Of a stretch of DNA of 41,537 nucleotides, positions 8,385 through 17,204 are shown one piece after another. Both the position numbers and the translations under genes were made by a program. This DNA comes from Clostridium sulfidigenes (GTDB lineage: Bacteria; Bacillota; Clostridia; Clostridiales; Clostridiaceae), in the NCBI RefSeq assembly GCF_000732635.1, contig NZ_JPMD01000019.1:1-41537 (forward strand). Direction: 5' to 3'. The notes under the pieces are model-generated. The model searched no databases and was not told the origin of the DNA. It worked only from the letters and a program-made list of their open reading frames with translations. Each line of letters opens with the position of its first letter. The first letter of the stretch is position 1.

Positions 8385-11300
8385 GTGTTATCAAAATTCA
8401 GTGTGAAGAAACCTATGACTGTTATAGTAGGGGTTGTATTGGTTATTATTCTTGGAATCATATCTTTTACATCAATGACTACTGATTTATTACCTAGTAT
8501 AGATTTACCTTATGTAGCAGTAATAACTGCCTATCCTGGTGCGAGTCCAGAGAAAGTTGAGCTTACTGTGACAAAGCCATTAGAACAAGTTTTATCTACA
8601 ACTAGTGGAGTAGAAGAAATTAATAGTATTTCTAGTGAAAACTCAAGTATGGTTATTATTCAGTTTACTCAAGGGACTAATATGGAAAGTGCTATGATTG
8701 AGATGAATGGAAATGTTGATATGGTTAAATCCCAACTTGATGATGAAGTAGGGACACCTATGCTAATAAAGATAAATCCAGATATGCTACCAATTGTAGT
8801 TGCCAGTGTAGACTTTGATGGAAAAGATATTACTGAAACATCAAAGAAAGTAACAGAGGAGATTATACCTGAATTTGAACGATTGGATGGAGTAGCATCT
8901 GTTTCTGGTACAGGGATAATTGAGGAAAGTTTACAAATCTCTCTGAAGCAAGAAAAAATAGATAAGCTTAATAATAGAATTCTTAAATCTATTGATGGAA
9001 AACTATCTCAAACTAAAGCAGAATTAGATAAAGCTGAAAAAGCTTTGCAAGATGGTAAAGTTAAGTTTAATGAAGAAAGTGATAAGCAGAAGGAAAAGTT
9101 ATTGGAAGGTAGTATGAGCCTTTCTTCCGGAAAATCTCAAGTTGAACAAGGGCTAAAACTATTAATCCAAGGTCAAGAAGGATTAGAAAAAAAGCGCGAT
9201 GAGATTAAAAAGGAAAAGGAAAATCTAGAGAAAGTTATAGAAGAACAAATAAAGGCAGGAGAAGAAACTTCAGCAGAAGAAAAATTAAAATTAACACAAT
9301 TATCTATAACTTTGGAAGCCACTAATAAAAGTATTGAGGAGATTTTAAAGCAAAAGAAGGGATTAGAGAAGAAGTTATCAGAAATTATAGGGGGAGAAAA
9401 ACAATTAGAAGCTGGAAAGGCCACCCTTAACTCTGAGTTAGCCAAGGTACAACTTCAATTAGAAGAAAGTGAAGAGGCTATTAAGAAAGGAAAAGAAGAA
9501 TTTAAAATTGCAGAAGAAAATGCTTATAAAAAAGCAGGATTAGATGGAGTGATTTCTCAAAGTTCATTAAGTAGTATATTAGCAGCAGAAAACTTCTCCA
9601 TGCCAGCTGGATATATTACAGAAAATAAACATGAGTATTTAGTTAAGGTAGGAGACCAATTTTCAAATGTAGATGAAATAGAAAATTTAGAATTGATAAC
9701 TTTGGATATAGATGGTATTGGTACAGTAAAGCTTAAAGATGTGGCAGATATAGGATTTATAAATAATTCCCATGACATGTATGCAAAAATTAATGGTAAT
9801 GATGGTATTTTACTTTCTTTCCAAAAACAAAGTACAGCTTCCACTGCTGAAGTATCCCATGATATAAATAAAACTATTAAAAAATTATTAAAAGAAAATC
9901 CAGATATGCATATAAATCAGCTTAGTGATCAAGGAATGTATATTGATATTGTAATAAATTCTGTATTAAATAACTTAATTTTAGGAGGAATTCTTGCAAT
10001 AGTAATATTACTTGTTTTTTTAAGAGATATAAAACCAACATTTATAATAGCAATGAGTATACCTGTAAGTTTATTATTTGCAATAGGGCTAATGTATTTT
10101 AGTGGAGTTACTATGAATGTAATATCTTTAGCAGGACTAGCATTGGGAGTTGGTATGTTAGTAGATAATAGTATTGTAGTAATTGAAAATATATATAGAT
10201 TAAGAAATGAAGGTATGTCTTCCACTAAGGCTGCCGTTTATGGTGCAGCTCAAGTTTCAGGAGCAATATTTGCATCTACTTTAACAACAATTTGTGTATT
10301 CTTACCTATTGTATTTACTCAAGGAATATCTCGACAACTATTTACTGACATGGGACTAACAATTGCGTATTCATTAATTGCTAGTTTAATTATAGCCCTA
10401 ACCTTGGTGCCTACTATGTCATCTACTATGCTAACCAATACTAAAGAAAAGCCCCATAAACTTTTTGACAAAATTGTAGGTATTTATGTAAAGTTACTAG
10501 AAAAAGCCCTTAATCATAAGATTATAATTATAGGTTTAGTGGTAGTATTATTAATTTCTAGTGCTTATAGTGCTTTTTCTATGGGGACAGCATTTATGCC
10601 AGAGGTTGATAGTAATGAGATAATGGTATCAATAGAAATGCCTAAGGAAAGTACTACCATAGATGCTAGAGAAATGAGTAATAAGGTAATGGATATAATC
10701 CTTACAATACCAGATGTTAAAACAGTAGGTGCTATGCAAGGTGGCAATGGTTCTATGGGCCTTTTGGGTGGTAATGGTAGCAATAAAGCAGTATCTATGT
10801 ATATAATTTTAAAAGACGAAAGAAGTAACACTAGTCAACAAGTGGCTACTAGCATAGATGAAAAGACAAAGGACTTAAATTGTGATATAACTGTAAATTC
10901 ATCTAATATGGATATGTCAGCTATGGGTGGGTCAGGTATAGAAATTCTTGTTAAAGGTAATGATTTAGATAAACTTAAGGAGATAGCTACTGATTTAACA
11001 GGAATTTTAGAAAACACTGAAGGAACAATTGATATATCAAATGGCCTAAAAGATGCATCAGAAGAGACTAGAATTACAGTTGATAAAAATAAGGCACTTA
11101 AATATGGACTTACTGTAGCACAAGTATATCAACAAGTGGCTACAGCTATTAAGAATGAAACTAAATCAACTAATATTACCATTAACTCTAATGAATATCC
11201 TGTAATAGTTGTAACTGAGTCTAAGGAAGAATTAACAAGGGAAACATTGAAGGATTATACTATAAAAGCTACAGTTAATGGTGAAGAAAAGGAAGTATAC

Positions 11301-12044
11301 CTTAAGGATATATCTACAATTTCAGAAGACCAGGCATTAGCTTCTATTAATCATAAGAATCAAGTGCGAAGTATGTCAGTTACTGCTGGTATAGACAATG
11401 ATCACAATATTGGACTTGTCAGTAGAGATGTAGAAAGCAAAATTAGTTCTTATAAGTTACCTGAGGGATACACCATAGATATTACTGGAGAAAGTGAAAC
11501 AATCAATGAAACCTTAGGAGATTTAATAAAAATGATTTCACTAGCTATTGTTTTAATATATTTAATAATGGTAGCTCAATTTCAGTCATTATTATCACCA
11601 TTAATAGTAATGATTACTATACCTCTAGCGTTTACAGGAGGACTCTTAGCATTAGTAATAACTGGTTTCGAGATAAGTATGATTTCCATGTTAGGTTTTC
11701 TTGTATTAGCAGGAATTGTAGTTAACAATGGTATAGTTTTTGTTGATTATGTAAATCAATTAAGGTTACAGGGCGTTGATAAAAGAAGTGCTTTAATTGA
11801 AACTGGAAAGGCTCGTATTAGACCTATACTTATGACAGCATTAACTACTATTTTAGGACTCTTAACCCTTGCTATGGGAATAGGAATGGGAGCAGATATG
11901 ATTCAACCAATGGCTATTGTGACCATAGGAGGATTAACCTATGCTACACTATTAACATTATTTATTGTTCCTATTATATACGACATATTGCATAGGAAGG
12001 CTTTAGTAGCAGTAGTAGAGGTTGAGGAGGGTAAAAATGTTTGA
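8385..12044 (+). CDS. RND-family exporter (HAE1/AcrB-like) with coiled-coil insertion
   Basis: 1219-residue proton-driven exporter. The N-terminal KKPMTVIVGVVLVIILGIISF helix, the porter segment PGASPEKVELTVTKPLEQ, TM4 with GMLVDNSIVVIENIYR (the proton-relay Asp is in VDN), and the second-half mirror GIVVNNGIVFVDYVNQLR are all family hallmarks. Residues ~190-380 are an extra Lys/Glu-rich coiled coil inserted between ISLKQEKIDKL and KKAGLDGVISQ, where ordinary members run straight from a D-x-x-K-L strand into G-L. That explains the length, as AcrB-type proteins are about 1050. No membrane-fusion protein or outer-membrane channel gene is adjacent. GTG start after ATGGGGGTAC. Its end overlaps tetR by 8 bases. 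The substrate is unknown, possibly a lipid or drug. Confidence 0.93.
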   Translation: MLSKFSVKKPMTVIVGVVLVIILGIISFTSMTTDLLPSIDLPYVAVITAYPGASPEKVELTVTKPLEQVLSTTSGVEEINSISSENSSMVIIQFTQGTNMESAMIEMNGNVDMVKSQLDDEVGTPMLIKINPDMLPIVVASVDFDGKDITETSKKVTEEIIPEFERLDGVASVSGTGIIEESLQISLKQEKIDKLNNRILKSIDGKLSQTKAELDKAEKALQDGKVKFNEESDKQKEKLLEGSMSLSSGKSQVEQGLKLLIQGQEGLEKKRDEIKKEKENLEKVIEEQIKAGEETSAEEKLKLTQLSITLEATNKSIEEILKQKKGLEKKLSEIIGGEKQLEAGKATLNSELAKVQLQLEESEEAIKKGKEEFKIAEENAYKKAGLDGVISQSSLSSILAAENFSMPAGYITENKHEYLVKVGDQFSNVDEIENLELITLDIDGIGTVKLKDVADIGFINNSHDMYAKINGNDGILLSFQKQSTASTAEVSHDINKTIKKLLKENPDMHINQLSDQGMYIDIVINSVLNNLILGGILAIVILLVFLRDIKPTFIIAMSIPVSLLFAIGLMYFSGVTMNVISLAGLALGVGMLVDNSIVVIENIYRLRNEGMSSTKAAVYGAAQVSGAIFASTLTTICVFLPIVFTQGISRQLFTDMGLTIAYSLIASLIIALTLVPTMSSTMLTNTKEKPHKLFDKIVGIYVKLLEKALNHKIIIIGLVVVLLISSAYSAFSMGTAFMPEVDSNEIMVSIEMPKESTTIDAREMSNKVMDIILTIPDVKTVGAMQGGNGSMGLLGGNGSNKAVSMYIILKDERSNTSQQVATSIDEKTKDLNCDITVNSSNMDMSAMGGSGIEILVKGNDLDKLKEIATDLTGILENTEGTIDISNGLKDASEETRITVDKNKALKYGLTVAQVYQQVATAIKNETKSTNITINSNEYPVIVVTESKEELTRETLKDYTIKATVNGEEKEVYLKDISTISEDQALASINHKNQVRSMSVTAGIDNDHNIGLVSRDVESKISSYKLPEGYTIDITGESETINETLGDLIKMISLAIVLIYLIMVAQFQSLLSPLIVMITIPLAFTGGLLALVITGFEISMISMLGFLVLAGIVVNNGIVFVDYVNQLRLQGVDKRSALIETGKARIRPILMTALTTILGLLTLAMGIGMGADMIQPMAIVTIGGLTYATLLTLFIVPIIYDILHRKALVAVVEVEEGKNV

Positions 12045-12645
12045 TAATAACTATGGTAAAAGAGAAATAGATATATTTAATGCTGTAATAAAACTTATGA
12101 ATGAAGGCGTAGACCTTCATTCAGTAAAAGCTGCTGATATTGCAGAAGCAGCTGGCATAGGGAAAGGAACCCTGTATAATTATTTCAAGTCTAAGGAAGA
12201 AATACTAGCAAAGGCTATTATATATAATATAGAAATTCAATTTAATGAAGTATTTAGCATAGTTAATAAGGCTCAGGGATTTAAAAATAAATGTTATGGT
12301 TTATTTAAATTAATAGAAGAAAATTCTAGAAACAAAAATTCAAACTTTATCTTGGCTTTATCAAGTATTGAAACAGATAAACTAAGACAATATTTAGAAG
12401 AAGGTAACCAAATTTTTATAAAGCGAAAGGAAGAAATGTCTAACGCTGTAAGAAGGTTAATGGAAGTTGGAATAGATGAGGGTATAGTTAAAGCACAAGA
12501 AAATAGAGAGTATGAATATCATGTATTTATAAGTGCTATGTTAGGCTATTCAAATTATTTTTGTTCTACATCAAACCTTGCAACTATGGATATAGAAAAG
12601 ATAAAAGAAAATGCATACACTTTGATTTTAAAGTCGTTAAGTTAA
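12037..12645 (+). CDS. TetR-family repressor of the RND operon
   Basis: 202 residues. The N-terminal helix-turn-helix reads VKAADIAEAAGIGKGTLYNYFKSKEEI, a clear TetR signature. The ligand-binding C-terminal half is divergent, as usual. The ATG at 12037 follows GAGGAGG and overlaps the exporter stop by 8 bases; an upstream in-frame TTG at 12022 lies on the ribosome site and is less likely. With the palindrome over the operon promoter at 8337-8354, the likely role is repression of its own operon until a ligand, perhaps an export substrate, binds. Confidence 0.93.
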   Translation: MFDNNYGKREIDIFNAVIKLMNEGVDLHSVKAADIAEAAGIGKGTLYNYFKSKEEILAKAIIYNIEIQFNEVFSIVNKAQGFKNKCYGLFKLIEENSRNKNSNFILALSSIETDKLRQYLEEGNQIFIKRKEEMSNAVRRLMEVGIDEGIVKAQENREYEYHVFISAMLGYSNYFCSTSNLATMDIEKIKENAYTLILKSLS

Positions 12646-12686
12646 AGGATTTTAATTAGGGTAGAATTATTAGCAAAGAGGATATA

Positions 12687-12695
12687 TGTTATAAT
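12687..12695 (+). promoter_or_regulatory. Extended -10 promoter before the PK_C-like gene
   Basis: TGTTATAAT (12687-12695), 38 bases before the start codon. The -35 is weak. It gives the downstream gene its own promoter after the tetR gene, where I see no strong terminator. Confidence 0.45.
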
Positions 12696-12732
12696 TTAAA
12701 TATATTATATATAATTTGGGGAGGAAGTTAGT

Positions 12733-13284
12733 ATGTATTTTGAAAAACCAGGAAAACAGAATACTAAAGATACATTAGAGATTGCATTAAAAACAGCTCG
12801 TAAAAGGAGTATTAAGACTATAGTAGTACCTACTAGTACAGGGAATACTATAGAGGAGCTTCTTAAGTTAGATATAGATGGAATAAACATAGTATGCGTT
12901 ACACATGTTAATGGGTTTAAAGAACCCGGAGTTCAAGAAATTTCTGAAGAGAAACTGGCGTTATTTAAAAGTAGAGGAATTAAGGTTGTAACTACAACCC
13001 ATGTGCTTAGTGGAGCAGAGCGTGGACTTTCACGTAAGTTTGGAGGAGTAAATCCTGTAGAAATAATTGCATACTCTCTACGTATGTTAGGTCAAGGTAC
13101 TAAAGTAGCAGTGGAAATAGCAGTAATGGCTTTAGATAGTGGTGCTATAGGATATATGGAGCCCATTATAGCTTTAGGGGGAACAGGCCTAGGAGTAGAT
13201 ACTGCCATTATTATGCGTACGTCTCATGGTTCTAATATTTTAGATTGTAAAATAGATGAATTTATTTGTAAACCAAGTTTATAG
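12733..13284 (+). CDS. Stand-alone pyruvate-kinase C-terminal-like domain protein
   Basis: 183 residues. The protein consists essentially of the domain that forms the C-terminal regulatory lobe of pyruvate kinase: a helix (TLEIALKTARKRSIKTIVV) leading to a strand and PTSTGNT loop, later IVCVTHVNGF and the Gly-rich IALGGTGLGVDTAII. No catalytic barrel is present, so it cannot be a pyruvate kinase. Proteins of this type occur in anaerobic Firmicutes and archaea without a known function; a phosphate or nucleotide ligand is possible. ATG follows GGGGAGG. It is monocistronic with its own terminator. Confidence 0.8.
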   Translation: MYFEKPGKQNTKDTLEIALKTARKRSIKTIVVPTSTGNTIEELLKLDIDGINIVCVTHVNGFKEPGVQEISEEKLALFKSRGIKVVTTTHVLSGAERGLSRKFGGVNPVEIIAYSLRMLGQGTKVAVEIAVMALDSGAIGYMEPIIALGGTGLGVDTAIIMRTSHGSNILDCKIDEFICKPSL

Positions 13285-13335
13285 TATAATTTTATTTAAC
13301 TTATTTTAAACTCAATATTTCATTAAGGTTATAGA

Positions 13336-13395
13336 ACTGTCTCAAAACAATTTACTAATATAAGATGTAATTTGTTTTGAGATAGTCTTTTTTTG
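13336..13395 (+). terminator. Terminator after the PK_C-like gene
   Basis: ACTGTCTCAAAACAA (13336-13350) pairs with TTGTTTTGAGATAGT (13372-13386), then a run of seven Ts. Confidence 0.9.
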
Positions 13396-13514
13396 TGTGG
13401 GTAGATTTCATAGTGGTCCTTTATTTTAAGAATAATTTATTTTCATGCTTAAAATTAGTCTAAAGTGCAGAAGCTAAAGTAAAATAATTTATGTTTTATA
13501 TCAAGGAGGACATT

Positions 13515-15101
13515 ATGAAACTTAAAAGAATGATTTCTATGTTATTAATAATTATAAGTATAATGAATTTTACTGGGTGCGGTAATTTAAAAGGTCCTAA
13601 AAATGATGAAGGGCAAATATCTACTACGGCTGGAGGAAATATAATTGTTCCAGTAACAGAGAAACCAGAAATAGTAAACCCTGCATTTACCAATGTAGGA
13701 GAGGTTCAGCTAGTGTCTAATATAATTTATTCTCCACTTTTTTCTTATGGAGAGGGAGATGTTAGAACTTACCTAGCAGAGTCCGTTGACTTTAAGGATA
13801 ATATGGAGATAACTATTAAATTAAAGGAAAATCTAAAATGGCATGATGGTAAACCTATAAATGCAGATGATTTGGAGTATACAATAAACCTGATTTTAGA
13901 TGAGAATCAGGATTCACCCTTAAGAGAGTATTTAATTATAGATGAAAAGCCTATAAAAGCAGAAAAATTAGATGAATTAACTATTAAAATAACCCTTCCA
14001 GTTGAGAACTCAATGTTTTTATATAATCTTTCCAAGGTGGTTCCTATTCCTAAGCATATTTATGAAAATGAAGGTATAGTTGCCACCTCAGAGAGAAATA
14101 AGACACCTATAGGATCTGGTCCCTTTAAATTTAAAGAATGGACTAAAGAAGATAGTATGGTTTTAGAAAAATATGATGATTATTATTCAGGAAGTCCTAA
14201 GGCTGATTTCATAACAATAAAAGTATTTTCATCAGAAGAACCTGCAGAGGAGGCTTTTAATAAGGGAGAGCTAACCATAGTTAAAGCAAGCCCAGAATTA
14301 TATGATAAAGCCTATAAGGGAGAAGAATTGCAATCTTATACCTTTAGCCAAGGAAGATTAAACTATATAGTTTTTAATCAAAATGTTAGTTCAATGCAAA
14401 ATATAGTATTTAGAAAAGCACTATCCTATGCTTTAGATAGAAAAGGAATGATAGTTTCAGCCTATGGAGAATCAGGTGCAGAGAAGGTAGAAGAAGGGAA
14501 TTCAATTTTAATTAAAGAGGCAGAACTATACATAGAAGATGAGGTAGAAGTATATAATCATGATATAGAAAAGTCTAAAGCATTAATAGAAGAAAGCGGA
14601 GTTGCTATAAATAACCTTAAGTTAGCATATAATACAGAAGCTTTTGCTCATAAGGAGTATGCAGAAATTGTACAGAAACAATTGAAAGACATAGATATAG
14701 AGGTTGACATAGTACCTTATGAAAATGCAGATTTTTATAACAAGTTATATAGTAAAGATGATGAATGTGCTTTATACATTAGTGGATATTCTTTAGGATT
14801 AGCTCCAGAAGATTATAGAAAGATGTTTGAAACAGGCTCTTACTATAATCAAACAGGATATACTAACTTTAAAGTAGATAATTTATGGAAGGTAGGGGCA
14901 GAAGAGGTAGATGCAGATAGAAGAAAAGCAATTTATCGAGATATACAACGTCAGATTGCATCAGATGCAGCAATTTATGCTATAGATTATGAACAAAACC
15001 TTATGGTAGCACAAAAAAACCTAGATGGAGTACCAGAAGCTAAACCTACAGCTAATATACTTTTTGAAGATTGGTCAAAGTTACATTTAAATAATAAATA
15101 G
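13515..15101 (+). CDS. Peptide/nickel-type ABC substrate-binding lipoprotein (SBP_bac_5)
   Basis: 528 residues, family 5 extracellular solute-binding protein. The lipoprotein signal MKLKRMISMLLIIISIMNFTGC places the lipidated Cys at 22. The typical order follows: LNPAFT-like NPAFTNVGEVQ, LAESVDFKDNMEITIKLKEN, KWHDGKPINADDLEYT (family signature) and GSGPFKFKEW. The likely role is capturing peptides or similar compounds for an ABC importer, but no permease or ATPase gene flanks it, so the transporter partner must be elsewhere. ATG at 13515 is chosen because AAGGAGG sits 7 bases upstream; an earlier in-frame ATG at 13491 lacks such a site. It faces the methyltransferase pair convergently. Confidence 0.9.
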   Translation: MKLKRMISMLLIIISIMNFTGCGNLKGPKNDEGQISTTAGGNIIVPVTEKPEIVNPAFTNVGEVQLVSNIIYSPLFSYGEGDVRTYLAESVDFKDNMEITIKLKENLKWHDGKPINADDLEYTINLILDENQDSPLREYLIIDEKPIKAEKLDELTIKITLPVENSMFLYNLSKVVPIPKHIYENEGIVATSERNKTPIGSGPFKFKEWTKEDSMVLEKYDDYYSGSPKADFITIKVFSSEEPAEEAFNKGELTIVKASPELYDKAYKGEELQSYTFSQGRLNYIVFNQNVSSMQNIVFRKALSYALDRKGMIVSAYGESGAEKVEEGNSILIKEAELYIEDEVEVYNHDIEKSKALIEESGVAINNLKLAYNTEAFAHKEYAEIVQKQLKDIDIEVDIVPYENADFYNKLYSKDDECALYISGYSLGLAPEDYRKMFETGSYYNQTGYTNFKVDNLWKVGAEEVDADRRKAIYRDIQRQIASDAAIYAIDYEQNLMVAQKNLDGVPEAKPTANILFEDWSKLHLNNK

Positions 15102-15116
15102 ACTACATGTAATTTA

Positions 15117-15183
15117 AGCGCTGAAACTTACCTAATAGTTATAAGAAAGATTACTTTCACCAATGTAAGGAAATTTCAGCGCT
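15117..15183. repeat. Inverted repeat between convergent genes
   Basis: AGCGCTGAAA (15117-15126) and TTTCAGCGCT (15174-15183) are perfect arms, with inner CTTAC/GTAAG and a long loop. It lies between the binding-protein gene and the minus-strand methyltransferase gene. Neither side has a good T run, so it is a possible but untypical bidirectional terminator. Confidence 0.5.
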
Positions 15184-15233
15184 GATTCAATTTTGAATAT
15201 TTTAAAACTCATTTATAAACCAATAGGATACAT

Positions 15234-16319
15234 TTAAATACCACCATACTTTTTAATAAGAAAGTCTATTTTTTCTGGATCTATAGGCCATCCAAGTTCT
15301 CTAGTAACATCCAGCATAGCATGGATATTATCCATAGGAGTTTCAACAGGAAGTCCACATCCAGACATTACCGAATAGCCTTTACGACTATCATAACCAT
15401 CCCTTATACATATTAATGTAGCTACCTTAACTTCATTAGGAGTACCGCTATACATTACAGTAGAAGGATCTACATTTCCCATGATTTTTATTTGGTTTCC
15501 TATAGTTTCTTTACACTTTGATAGGCTTACTACATTATCTACGCTAAATGCACTGAAGCCTAAGTCTACTATATCTTGCCAAATAGGATCTGTTTTTCCA
15601 CAAATATGAACAGAAGGAGTTGAACCTTTATCCTTTATGAAGTTAACTAATTGTTCCATATATGGCGTACAGTATTTTCTGAAATGAGTAGGGCTAATAA
15701 CAGTGGAAGATGCCATAGGTTCACAGATGCTAATTCCAACGCCTTGTTTTAGAGATTCTTTCACAAAAGAAATACAACTATCAAGAGAAATTTTGCATAG
15801 TTTATGAACGGCTTCAGGATTTCTTATCATGAGTTTGGTCATTTCTTGAACACCAATTAAGAAACATGCATTAGTGAATGGTCCTACTATTGCTGCACTA
15901 CAAGGAACTTCAGAACCTATAGCATCTTTTACGATTTTCATAGCTTCTATATGAATAGGAAGCCTTCCATCCTTTAATGGATTTACAGGGGTAAGTTTAC
16001 TTAGTTCATCTATAGATTTAATTGCTGGTTCAAGTAGGTCTACAGTATTATCCTCTGGATATTTCATTTTTGCACCCATGGCTTCTGAAATGATAAATAA
16101 ATCTGTAAATATTTTAGCACCATCTCCACCAAATCTTTTGTGGGTTTCTATAACTGCATGGGATAGAGCTTTACTACTATGATTAAACTCAGAAATTTTT
16201 AATCCTGCTACCCTTGCGATACCGTTGGAAAGATTTGGATTGCATTGTATTCTATCGATAGTGTTTCCTTGAGAAATTGCTATAGCCCTTTCCATAGGAG
16301 TCATTTTATCTTTAAACAT
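15234..16319 (-). CDS. Uroporphyrinogen-decarboxylase-family methyltransferase (MtaA/MtbA-like)
   Basis: 361 residues. It belongs to the UroD superfamily branch that moves a methyl group between a corrinoid protein and a thiol or folate acceptor. The start MTPMERAIAISQG is typical, and the zinc ligands of MtaA-type enzymes are present as His238 and Cys240 in VHICGK and Cys321 in SGCGLP. True uroporphyrinogen decarboxylase lacks this zinc site. Its start overlaps the corrinoid-protein stop by 8 bases, so the two are translationally coupled and probably act together. No substrate-specific methyltransferase (MtaB, MttB or MtmB type) is in the window, so the methyl donor is unknown. Confidence 0.87.
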   Translation of the reverse strand: MFKDKMTPMERAIAISQGNTIDRIQCNPNLSNGIARVAGLKISEFNHSSKALSHAVIETHKRFGGDGAKIFTDLFIISEAMGAKMKYPEDNTVDLLEPAIKSIDELSKLTPVNPLKDGRLPIHIEAMKIVKDAIGSEVPCSAAIVGPFTNACFLIGVQEMTKLMIRNPEAVHKLCKISLDSCISFVKESLKQGVGISICEPMASSTVISPTHFRKYCTPYMEQLVNFIKDKGSTPSVHICGKTDPIWQDIVDLGFSAFSVDNVVSLSKCKETIGNQIKIMGNVDPSTVMYSGTPNEVKVATLICIRDGYDSRKGYSVMSGCGLPVETPMDNIHAMLDVTRELGWPIDPEKIDFLIKKYGGI

Positions 16320-16980
16320 TAGCTACATTCCTCCTTGAAACAAGGTCTTTGGCTAAACGAGCAGCCTTTGAAGCCTCTACTTCATAACCATCTGCCCCTA
16401 TTTTATCTGCAAAGCTTTGAGAGATGGGTCCACCACCTATCATGACTACAACATCATCTCTAAGTCCAGCATCATTTAACATATCAATAACTACCTTCAT
16501 ATTATCCATAGTTGTAGTCATTAAAGTAGACATTCCAACTAATGTAGCTTTTGTTTCTTTTACTTTATTTATGAATTCCATAGGAGGAACATCTCTTCCT
16601 AGGTCATATACTTCAAAACCACAGGTTTCAAGCATAATTTTGAATAAATTTTTACCTATGTCATGGGTATCGCCCTCTACTACACCCACAACAGCCTTAT
16701 GTTTTATCTCATTAGAAGCAAATTTTAGATGAGGTCTAAACTTATCCATACCTGCATACATAGCATCAGAACACATAAGTAGCTCAGGAATATAATACTC
16801 CTCTTCCTCATATAAAATTCCTGCCTTATCCATTCCTACAGCTAAACCAGAAGCTATTCCATCATAGGCATCATATCCTAGATTTAGGTATTCGTCAGCT
16901 TTAGCTCTTACTAAATCTTCATCCATATCAAGGACGCTGTTACATAGAGCATCTAAAAGTAAATTTTTCTTTTCGTCCAT
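16312..16980 (-). CDS. Corrinoid (B12-binding) methyl-carrier protein, MtaC/MtbC-like
   Basis: 222 residues. The N-terminal helical cap (B12-binding-2 domain) is followed by the Rossmann-like cobalamin domain with GDTHDIGKNLF, where His106 is the lower axial cobalt ligand; MSTLMTTTMDNM and MIGGGPISQSFADKIGADGY complete the corrinoid pocket. It shuttles methyl groups between a donor methyltransferase and the MtaA-like partner encoded immediately downstream. The ATG at 16980 follows AAGGTG at normal spacing; a GTG four codons earlier abuts the ribosome site and is less likely. Expressed leftward, away from the T-box/aspS unit. Confidence 0.92.
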   Translation of the reverse strand: MDEKKNLLLDALCNSVLDMDEDLVRAKADEYLNLGYDAYDGIASGLAVGMDKAGILYEEEEYYIPELLMCSDAMYAGMDKFRPHLKFASNEIKHKAVVGVVEGDTHDIGKNLFKIMLETCGFEVYDLGRDVPPMEFINKVKETKATLVGMSTLMTTTMDNMKVVIDMLNDAGLRDDVVVMIGGGPISQSFADKIGADGYEVEASKAARLAKDLVSRRNVANV

Positions 16981-17159
16981 TTTCACACACACCTTTTTGT
17001 TTTATTGTAGGTTTCTATAAATTCATAAAAAAATAAATTTATATCCAAGTATATAATAATATTTTTTTTAGAATAATTTAGCATTATTTGAAATAACTAT
17101 TAGTTAAATTTATTTATTTAAAGTTCTAACTAAAAATAATGAAGAATTATCAAAATATA

Positions 17160-17188
17160 TTGACAAAAATTCTAAAAAGGCATATTAT
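17160..17188 (+). promoter_or_regulatory. Promoter of the T-box/aspS transcript
   Basis: TTGACA (17160-17165), a 17-base spacer and TATTAT (17183-17188). A near-consensus housekeeping promoter just ahead of the leader RNA. Confidence 0.85.
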
Positions 17189-17204
17189 ATAGAAAATATA
17201 TATT

